In this document: in pieces, positions 58,187 to 64,000 of the stretch
How the letters are laid out: each line of letters opens with the position of its first letter
How positions within the stretch are numbered: the stretch's first letter is position 1
From: Methylomicrobium sp051061015
GTDB lineage: Bacteria > Pseudomonadota > Gammaproteobacteria > Methylococcales > Methylomonadaceae
Direction of reading: 5' to 3'
Assembly: GCA_051061015.1 (NCBI GenBank)
Contig: JBPFEG010000083.1
Span: 186,001-250,000, forward strand
Length of the DNA stretch: 64,000 nt
Translations under genes and position numbers: made by a program
The notes under the pieces: model-generated
What the model saw: the letters and a program-made list of their open reading frames with translations, nothing else
The model's database searches: none
Told to the model about the DNA's origin: nothing

Positions 58187-59368
58187 CTACAATCCCCGCG
58201 CAATATCCCGCTTGATATCCTCGATATTCTCGAGTCCGACCGAAACCCTGACCAAACCGTCCTTGATGCCAGCCGCGGCGCGGGCTTCCGGCGTCAGACG
58301 GCCGTGCGTCGTAGTCGCGGGATGGGTGATCGTGGTCTTTACGTCGCCGAGATTGGCGGTGATCGAGATCATTTCGGTCGCGTCGATCAGTTTCCAGGCA
58401 TGCTCCTTGCCGTCTGTCAGTTCGAAGCTGACGATCGCGCCGAAGTGGCTTTGCTGTTTTTTCGCCAGATCGTGCTGAGGGTGGGACGCAAGGCCGGGGT
58501 GGTGAACTTTCGCGACACCGGGTTGCCGTTCCAGCCATTGGGCGAGCGCCAGCGCGTTGTCGCAATGGGCCTTCATCCTGACCGCAAGCGATTCGAGGCC
58601 GGACAGGAACGTCCAGGCGTTGAACGGGCTCATCGTGGCGCCGCCGGTGCGCAGATACGGATAAATCTGTTTCTCGATAATCTCGTTATTCGCAACGACT
58701 GCGCCGCCGATGCAGCGCCCATGCCCGTCGAGGTATTTGGTGGCCGAATGCACGACGATGTCGGCGCCGAGGGTCAGCGGTTTTTGCAGGGCAGGGGTGC
58801 AGAAACAGTTGTCCACGACCAGCAGGCAGTCGTGCCGGTGCGCGATATCGGCCAGTTCGGCGATGTCGGCGATTTCAGTCAGCGGATTGGACGGCGTTTC
58901 GAGGAACAAAAAGCGCGTGTTCGGCCGGATCGCGGCTTCCCAAGCAGCAGGATCGGTCAAATCGACGAAGTCGGTCGCGACGCCGAATTTGCCGAAATAG
59001 TTCTGGAACAATAGCGTGGTATTGCCGAACACGCCGCGCGAGCAAACCACATGGTCCCCGGCTTTCAGAATTCCCATCCCGACCGCCATGATCGCGGCCA
59101 TGCCCGAAGCGAACGCCAGGCAGCGTTCGCCTTTTTCCATCAGGGCAAGCCGTTCCTGAAATGTGGTGACGGTCGGATTCGTGAAGCGCGAATACACATT
59201 GCCGGGCAGTTGCCCGGTAAAGCGCAAGGAGGCTTCCTCGGCGCTGTTGAAGACATAGCTGGAGGTCGGAAAAATCGGGATGCTGTGTTCGCCTTCGTGG
59301 GTGCGGCGGTGGCCGGCGCGAATGGCTTGGGTTTCGAGTGAGTAGTCGTTCCAGTCGGTGTCTTTCAT
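58187..59368 (-). CDS. metZ: O-succinylhomoserine sulfhydrylase
   Basis: A PLP enzyme that makes homocysteine from O-succinylhomoserine and sulfide in direct-sulfhydrylation methionine synthesis. The 393-residue protein begins YSLETQAIRAGHRRTHEGEH. It has the PLP/substrate motifs SSYVFNSAEEASLRFTGQLP, YSRFTNPTVTTFQERLALME, FASGMAA and TPSNPLTEIADI, and the PLP lysine in VVHSATKYLDGHGR (Lys211). The first residues and the position after purF match MetZ of Pseudomonas rather than MetB or MetC. The MITE-like element lies just past its 3' end. Confidence 0.93.
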   Translation of the reverse strand: MKDTDWNDYSLETQAIRAGHRRTHEGEHSIPIFPTSSYVFNSAEEASLRFTGQLPGNVYSRFTNPTVTTFQERLALMEKGERCLAFASGMAAIMAVGMGILKAGDHVVCSRGVFGNTTLLFQNYFGKFGVATDFVDLTDPAAWEAAIRPNTRFLFLETPSNPLTEIADIAELADIAHRHDCLLVVDNCFCTPALQKPLTLGADIVVHSATKYLDGHGRCIGGAVVANNEIIEKQIYPYLRTGGATMSPFNAWTFLSGLESLAVRMKAHCDNALALAQWLERQPGVAKVHHPGLASHPQHDLAKKQQSHFGAIVSFELTDGKEHAWKLIDATEMISITANLGDVKTTITHPATTTHGRLTPEARAAAGIKDGLVRVSVGLENIEDIKRDIARGL

Positions 59369-59424
59369 GGCTTGTCGGGAAGATAGGTTGGGTTGGCGAA
59401 GACAACCCCATATTCATGCAAACT

Positions 59425-59452
59425 GTTGGGTTGCGAAAAACAACAACCCAAC
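59425..59452. repeat. Short inverted repeat between metZ and purF
   Basis: GTTGGGTTG (59425-59433) and CAACCCAAC (59444-59452) form a perfect 9-bp stem. A partial second copy (GGTTGGGTTGGCG) lies at about 59385-59397. It is probably a decayed dispersed repeat or a weak terminator after purF. Confidence 0.5.
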
Positions 59453-59462
59453 CTGCGGGATA

Positions 59463-60968
59463 TCAGCAATTCTGCATTTCGATAATGAAATTCTCGGCAT
59501 TGCGTTGGCCCTGCGCATTATCGTTGCGCAGCCCTTCGATATGTTCGAGATACTTATCGTCGATATCCCCGGTAATGTATTTTTTGCTGAAACAGGAAGT
59601 ATCGAAATGTTGGATGTCGGGATTGCCTTTGCGTACCGCGTCGATCAGATCCTGAAGATCCTGATAAATAATCCGGTCCGCGCCGATTGCCTTGCCGACT
59701 TCTTCCTCGGACAGATTGTGCGCGATCAGTTCATGCGCGGCGGGCATATCGATCCCGTAGACGTTCGGATAGCGGACCGGCGGCGCGGCGGACGCGAAAT
59801 AGACTTTTTTTGCGCCGGCATCGCGGGCCATCTGGATGATCTGTTCGGAAGTGGTGCCGCGCACGATCGAATCATCCACCAGAAGCACGTTCTTGCCTTC
59901 GAATTCGAGGCCGATCGCGTTCAGTTTTTGCCTGACCGATTTCTCGCGCATTTTCTGGCCGGGCATGATAAAGGTGCGGCCGATGTAGCGATTCTTGATG
60001 AAGCCCTCGCGGAATTTGACGCCGAGCCGATTGGCCATTTCGAGCGCCGCGGTGCGGCTGGTGTCCGGGATCGGGATTACGACGTCGATGTCGTGATCGG
60101 GCCAGTCGCGCAGGATTTTTTGCGCGAGTTTTTCGCCCATACGAAGACGCGCCTTATAAACCGAAATGTCGTCGATGATCGAATCGGGGCGCGCAAAATA
60201 AACATATTCGAAAATGCAGGGGCAGTGATCGACCGTATTCGAACATTGCCGCGTATGCAGTTCGCCGGATTTTTCGATGAAAATTGCTTCACCCGGCTCG
60301 ATGTCGCGGATCAAGTCGAAACCGAGCACGTCGAGCGCGACGCTTTCAGAGGCGATCATGAATTCGGAGCCTTTGTCGGTTTTGCGTTCGCCGTACACGA
60401 CCGGCCGGATGCCGTGCGGATCGCGGAAACCCAGAATGCCGAAGCCGGTAATCATGATCACGACCGCATAGGCGCCCCGGCAGCGGCGATGCACGCCACG
60501 CACTGCTTCGAACACGTCGTCGACGCTCAAATGCAGCTTGCCGAGGCTTTGCAGTTCATGCGCGAACACGTTCAGCAGCACTTCCGAGTCGGAATCGGTA
60601 TTTATATGACGCTGATCTTCGACGAACAACGCCTTCTTCAATTCATCGGTGTTGGTCAGATTGCCGTTGTGCGCCAGCGTCAGGCCGAACGGAGAGTTCA
60701 CATAAAAAGGCTGTGCTTCGGCCGAGCTGGTGCAGCCGGCGGTCGGGTACCGCACATGCGCAATGCCCATGTTGCCTTTCAGCTTCAACATATGCGAATT
60801 GGTGAAAACATCGCGGGCGAGGCCGGTTTCCTTGCGTAAATGCAGACGGCCGTTTTCGCAGGTTACGATCCCGGCGGCATCCTGTCCCCGGTGTTGCAGC
60901 ACCGTGAGGGCGTCGAACAAGTCCTGATTGACGTATTGATGGGAAACAATTGCAGCAATACCACACAT
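59463..60968 (-). CDS. purF: Amidophosphoribosyltransferase
   Basis: Catalyses the first committed step of purine synthesis, PRPP plus glutamine to phosphoribosylamine. The 501-residue protein starts MCGIAAIVSHQYVNQDLFDA; Cys2 becomes the N-terminal nucleophile. The Ntn glutaminase domain (LTVLQHRGQDAAGIVTC, GIAHVRYPTAG, HNGNLTN, SDSEVLL) is followed by the PRPP-binding domain with GKNVLLVDDSIVRGTTSEQI. No N-terminal propeptide or Fe-S cysteine pattern is apparent, as in the E. coli type. It lies downstream of cvpA in the conserved order. Confidence 0.97.
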   Translation of the reverse strand: MCGIAAIVSHQYVNQDLFDALTVLQHRGQDAAGIVTCENGRLHLRKETGLARDVFTNSHMLKLKGNMGIAHVRYPTAGCTSSAEAQPFYVNSPFGLTLAHNGNLTNTDELKKALFVEDQRHINTDSDSEVLLNVFAHELQSLGKLHLSVDDVFEAVRGVHRRCRGAYAVVIMITGFGILGFRDPHGIRPVVYGERKTDKGSEFMIASESVALDVLGFDLIRDIEPGEAIFIEKSGELHTRQCSNTVDHCPCIFEYVYFARPDSIIDDISVYKARLRMGEKLAQKILRDWPDHDIDVVIPIPDTSRTAALEMANRLGVKFREGFIKNRYIGRTFIMPGQKMREKSVRQKLNAIGLEFEGKNVLLVDDSIVRGTTSEQIIQMARDAGAKKVYFASAAPPVRYPNVYGIDMPAAHELIAHNLSEEEVGKAIGADRIIYQDLQDLIDAVRKGNPDIQHFDTSCFSKKYITGDIDDKYLEHIEGLRNDNAQGQRNAENFIIEMQNC

Positions 60969-60995
60969 GTCGATAAGTCCAAGCCTTATAAAAAA

Positions 60996-61526
60996 TTAAG
61001 AATAACGAAGAAAGTCCGAAAATCCGGATGGAAAACGGGTTTTCAGCCAAATGGCCACATTCTGAAAATGCGGAAGCAATTTTGATTCATGCCACCAGTT
61101 GTCTTTGGGCAGCGGCGTCAGGCCGGCAAAAATCACAATCAGATTGACGAATAACAAGCCGCGCAGTAAAGCTACCGGCAGGCCGGCGAAATGCCCGAAA
61201 AGAGAGGGGTAAGTGCGTTTCTTTTTGAAATTCTGGATGAAGAACACCAATGCGCTCAGTGTCAGCGTCAGCAGGAACAGGATCGCGAAAGCGGCCGCGA
61301 TTTGCGCCTTCGGGTTTGTGAGTGCAGAAGGAATTACCCGCGTATAGTCATCCGCAAAATACCAGCCGACCGCGCTCGCGACCAGCCAGCAGGCCAGCGA
61401 GCGAGTTTCCAGGGCAGCTCCACGCAACACGCCGATCAACAGAAAAAATGTCAGCAAAACCGCAATGACATAATCAATCCACAGCATGTGGGCAAAAAAC
61501 CGGGGCATGTCCTGGAACAGTGCCAT
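60996..61526 (-). CDS. cvpA: CvpA family membrane protein
   Basis: A 176-residue inner-membrane protein with four helices, of the CvpA (colicin V production) family. It shows MLWIDYVIAVLLTFFLLIGV, the conserved RGAALETRSLACWLVA segment, FAILFLLTLTLSALVFFIQN and FGHFAGLPVALLRGLLFVNL. Its molecular function is not firmly known; it sits upstream of purF in many gammaproteobacteria and affects biofilm and envelope traits. The ATG overlaps the dedD stop by one base (TAATG). Confidence 0.92.
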   Translation of the reverse strand: MALFQDMPRFFAHMLWIDYVIAVLLTFFLLIGVLRGAALETRSLACWLVASAVGWYFADDYTRVIPSALTNPKAQIAAAFAILFLLTLTLSALVFFIQNFKKKRTYPSLFGHFAGLPVALLRGLLFVNLIVIFAGLTPLPKDNWWHESKLLPHFQNVAIWLKTRFPSGFSDFLRYS

Positions 61527-62338
61527 TACTCAGCCAGAATGATCGTTTTGATGTTTTGTTGATTCAGACGGTTCCGTATTTCGATTGCCCGTTGTCTGCT
61601 CAGTTCGGGGCCGATTTTCAGCCGGTAAATCGGGCCTTTACCGGTCGATAAGGTTTCCAGCGTGGAAGGGAAGCCCAGCTTGCGCAGTTTATCCCGTTGC
61701 GAAACCGCGTTTTCTTTCTTCGTGTAACTGCCCGCCTGAATTGTCCAGCGTTCGAATTTCGCCGGGTTTTTAGGGGCTGACGGCTTAACGGGAATCTCTG
61801 CCGGTTCCGCGGGCGCAGGCTTGATTACCGGGGAAGGCGCGGTAGGCCTAGCGGCCTGCTCCGAAACCGGGCTGCTGGTTTTCGGGGCGATTGTTTTGGC
61901 CGGGACACTGGGTTCAGAAGGAATGTTGTCTATGGCCGGCTGCGGCTCTGGGGCTGGCTGGGCGATTTCGGGCTCTTCATCCGGCGTATTGTTAGAATCG
62001 GTATTGACGTCCATTTCCGCTGGCGGCTCGTAATCAGCCGGTGCGTTTTCCTGAAGACCCGGCTCGATCTTTTCAATGCCATTGCCGGTATTCAGGGCAA
62101 CTGCGGCTGAAGGAGCGGACGATACGGAATTGGCGGGATTCTCGACGCTAGCCGCATCGGCTGGCAATTTGCTTTCGGGGCCATTCGGAGCATTGGCCGG
62201 CGGCTCCGGTATTGTCATCTCGCTGACCGTCTGCCCGCTCGTGTCGACCGGGTCATCGAACAGCATCGGGATAAAAATAGCGGCAAGCGCCGTGACGACA
62301 GCCGCCCCGATCAATCGTTGTTTAAGTTCTTGATCCAT
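61526..62338 (-). CDS. dedD: SPOR domain protein DedD
   Basis: A division-associated inner-membrane protein whose C-terminal SPOR domain binds denuded septal peptidoglycan. The 270-residue sequence has the conserved start MDQELKQRLIGAAVVTALAA (membrane helix about 9-27), a long Pro/Ala/Glu-rich linker (about 30-190) and the SPOR domain (WTIQAGSYTKKENAVSQRDK, YRLKIGPELSRQRAIEIRNR). ATG 62338 is preferred because AAAGG lies about 11 bases upstream; GTG 62350 is possible. The gene starts close to the folC stop and is linked to cvpA by overlap. Confidence 0.9.
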   Translation of the reverse strand: MDQELKQRLIGAAVVTALAAIFIPMLFDDPVDTSGQTVSEMTIPEPPANAPNGPESKLPADAASVENPANSVSSAPSAAVALNTGNGIEKIEPGLQENAPADYEPPAEMDVNTDSNNTPDEEPEIAQPAPEPQPAIDNIPSEPSVPAKTIAPKTSSPVSEQAARPTAPSPVIKPAPAEPAEIPVKPSAPKNPAKFERWTIQAGSYTKKENAVSQRDKLRKLGFPSTLETLSTGKGPIYRLKIGPELSRQRAIEIRNRLNQQNIKTIILAE

Positions 62339-62342
62339 TTCG

Positions 62343-63617
62343 TCATTCACCTTTATCTAGCGCGGAGAGGCAATCGGATATCAAAAAAAAAGATCCAAAA
62401 ACCAATAGCAGATCGCCTTCTTGCAACTGGTTTTTTGCGGCGGCAAGCGCTTCACCAAACGTTTGATAGCCGAAATGCGCAGCGGATATTCCGCATTGTT
62501 CGAAGGTCGCGCGCATTTGCGTTTCATCGGCCGCCCTGGGTGTGGTCAGCGGAGCGAAAAACCAGTCGAAAACCAGCGGATTCATCAAGTCGAGCACGCT
62601 TTTGATGTCCTTATCCTTCATCATCGAAAACAGCGCGCGGATACGTCGCTGTCGGCAATGCTGCCGCAGGTATTCGACCAACGTTTTTACGGCTTCCGGA
62701 TTATGCCCCACATCCAACAGGAGAGGGATTTTACCATCAATTAGTTGAAAACGGCCGGCCAGTTTTACATTTTCGAGACCATGCCGGATCGCGGCGATGT
62801 CGACCGGCAGAATCGACGATAATCGGTTGACCGCCAGAATAGCGGACGAGGCATTCCGGTATTGGTGTTCGCCTTTCAGGGCTGGGAAGGGCAAATATTC
62901 CAGGTGGTGATCGCCGAAACGCCAATGCCAACTGTTCTCGGCTTTTTGGTAGCCGAACTCCCTGCCGATGCAAAACAGCGGCGCATTCCTGTCTGTGGCG
63001 CATTGCAGCAGCGATAAAGGCGGTTCCGGATCGCCGACAATTGCCGGGGCTCCGGCGCGGAAGATGCCGGCCTTTTCAGTGCCGATCGCTTCGCGAGTCT
63101 CACCCAGCCAATCGACATGATCAATCCCGATGCTGCTGATCAGCGCCACATCCGAGTCGATGATATTGACTGCATCCAGCCGGCCGCCCATGCCGACTTC
63201 CAATATCTGGATATCGACGCGGCTCTGCGAAAAAATATCGAGCGCGGCGAGGGTGCTGAATTCGAAATAGCTTAAGGATGTGTTTTGACGGATCGATTCG
63301 ATGCGGTCAAATGCCTCGCAGATCAGTTCGTCGGCGACCGGGATGCCGTCGATTTTAATCCGTTCGTTATAGCGCAGGATATGCGGCGAGGTATAGGCGC
63401 CGACCCGGTAACCCTGCGCCCGGTAAATCGTTTCAAGATAAGCAACGCAGGAACCTTTGCCGTTGGTGCCGGCTACGGTGATCGTCACCGGTTTCCGGTA
63501 GTCGGGATTGAGTGCATTAAAAACGCGCGCGGCGCGTTCCAGGCCCATATCGATTGCTAAAGGATGGAGGCTTTCCTGCCAGTTCAGCCACTCTTTTAGC
63601 GTATTGAAACGCGGCAT
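62343..63617 (-). CDS. folC: Dihydrofolate synthase / folylpolyglutamate synthase
   Basis: An ATP-dependent ligase that forms dihydrofolate and then adds glutamates to folates. The 424-residue Mur-ligase family protein has the P-loop TITVAGTNGKGSCVAYLETI, the omega-loop region YTSPHILRYNERIKIDGIPV, LEVGMGGRLDAVN and SIGIDHVDWLGETREAIGTE followed by a KAGI segment. The C-terminal domain starts near LLLDVGHNPEAV. ATG 63617 is preferred over the TTG one codon earlier. It lies 21 bases after accD, the conserved order in gammaproteobacteria. Confidence 0.95.
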   Translation of the reverse strand: MPRFNTLKEWLNWQESLHPLAIDMGLERAARVFNALNPDYRKPVTITVAGTNGKGSCVAYLETIYRAQGYRVGAYTSPHILRYNERIKIDGIPVADELICEAFDRIESIRQNTSLSYFEFSTLAALDIFSQSRVDIQILEVGMGGRLDAVNIIDSDVALISSIGIDHVDWLGETREAIGTEKAGIFRAGAPAIVGDPEPPLSLLQCATDRNAPLFCIGREFGYQKAENSWHWRFGDHHLEYLPFPALKGEHQYRNASSAILAVNRLSSILPVDIAAIRHGLENVKLAGRFQLIDGKIPLLLDVGHNPEAVKTLVEYLRQHCRQRRIRALFSMMKDKDIKSVLDLMNPLVFDWFFAPLTTPRAADETQMRATFEQCGISAAHFGYQTFGEALAAAKNQLQEGDLLLVFGSFFLISDCLSALDKGE

Positions 63618-63638
63618 CAACGGTGGGGTCGTAATCGG

Positions 63639-64000
63639 CTACTGGTCTTCTTCTACGACGTGACTTTCTCCGGCAGTCTCATCCACGCTTTCCGGTTCCG
63701 GTTCCTGAAGATATTCAAGGCGCACCAGCGGCTCGGCTTTTGTGGGCGAGAGCATGCTCAGGATACTGGCGATTTTGTCACGGATATCGCGGCGGTCGAT
63801 GATCATGTCGATCGCGCCGTGTTCCTGCAGAAATTCGCTGCGCTGAAAGCCTTCCGGCAGTTTTTCGCGGACGGTCTGTTCGATCACGCGCGGGCCGGCA
63901 AAGCCGATCAGCGCATTCGGTTCGGCGGCATTGATGTCGCCGAGCATCGCGAGGCTCGCCGAAACGCCGCCCATGGTCGGATCGGTCATGAATGAAATGT
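63639..64000 (-). CDS. accD: Acetyl-CoA carboxylase carboxyltransferase subunit beta, C-terminal part
   Basis: AccD with AccA transfers the carboxyl group from biotin to acetyl-CoA to make malonyl-CoA. Only the C-terminal third is in the window; the frame runs off the right edge. The visible part contains MTDPTMGGVSASLAMLGDIN, IGFAGPRVIEQTVREKLPEG and FQRSEFLQEHGAIDMIIDRR, all highly conserved in the carboxyltransferase domain. The zinc-binding N-terminus is outside. The acidic C-terminal tail (EPEPESVDETAGESHVVEED) is variable in the family. Confidence 0.93.
   Translation of the reverse strand, partial: ISFMTDPTMGGVSASLAMLGDINAAEPNALIGFAGPRVIEQTVREKLPEGFQRSEFLQEHGAIDMIIDRRDIRDKIASILSMLSPTKAEPLVRLEYLQEPEPESVDETAGESHVVEEDQ

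Overview
The window looks like a chromosomal segment of a gammaproteobacterium. The gene order accD-folC-dedD-cvpA-purF-metZ at the right end, and rimP-nusA-infB-rbfA-truB-rpsO-pnp at the left, are both typical of that class. The exopolysaccharide (EPS) genes, a PEP-CTERM/exosortase-associated acyltransferase, a membrane pyrophosphatase and the abundant short palindromic intergenic repeats fit a methylotroph or methanotroph (Methylococcales-like). That last placement is inference: no C1-metabolism gene is visible.

Layout. 1-2.4 kb: the end of a DCC-family redox protein, a DUF3096 membrane peptide, and a frameshifted lipoprotein phosphodiesterase. 2.5-11.4 kb: the transcription/translation operon rimP-nusA-infB-rbfA-truB-rpsO-pnp, with terminator-like hairpins just before rimP and before rpsO. 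11.4-40.2 kb: a large EPS locus. It holds a lipid-linked sugar transferase, two Wzy/WaaL-type membrane proteins, an outer-membrane barrel, Wza, a Wzc/BY-kinase, the CpsB-type phosphatase, VpsP, a Wzx flippase, glycosyltransferases (GT4, GT2, WcaI), two hexapeptide acetyltransferases, a GH16 glycanase on the opposite strand, VanZ and an SGNH hydrolase. The sugar-nucleotide genes gmd, fcl, ugd, manC and manB follow. Together they predict an acetylated polymer containing fucose/mannose and glucuronic acid, assembled on undecaprenyl phosphate by a Wzx/Wzy/Wza/Wzc route.

40.2-42.7 kb is a decay zone: a galE fragment, a secreted Ala/Lys-rich repeat protein, and a broken second copy of manB. Then come hppA (pyrophosphatase), the acyltransferase, a GGDEF-EAL sensor, and a porin plus PstS-like periplasmic protein on the opposite strand. 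51.3-56.2 kb: a large unknown protein, a type IV pilin, a His-rich multispanning membrane protein and an OafA-type acyltransferase. 56.3-58.2 kb: small accessory genes (Uma2, VOC, DUF4926 and a DUF6883 gene broken by an in-frame stop) beside a 104-bp MITE-like element that has perfect terminal inverted repeats and an 8-bp target duplication. 58.2-64 kb: metZ, purF, cvpA, dedD, folC and accD (partial), all on the minus strand.

The intergenic DNA is unusually rich in repeats. One family consists of paired GACGGG...CCCGTC palindromes (REP/REPIN-like), with two near-full copies in opposite orientation about 19 kb apart. There is also a roughly 33-bp degenerate tandem array between the Wzc and CpsB genes, and a family ending in GCCGGAATGACG. 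All calls were made by reading the sequence; no database or alignment search was run.
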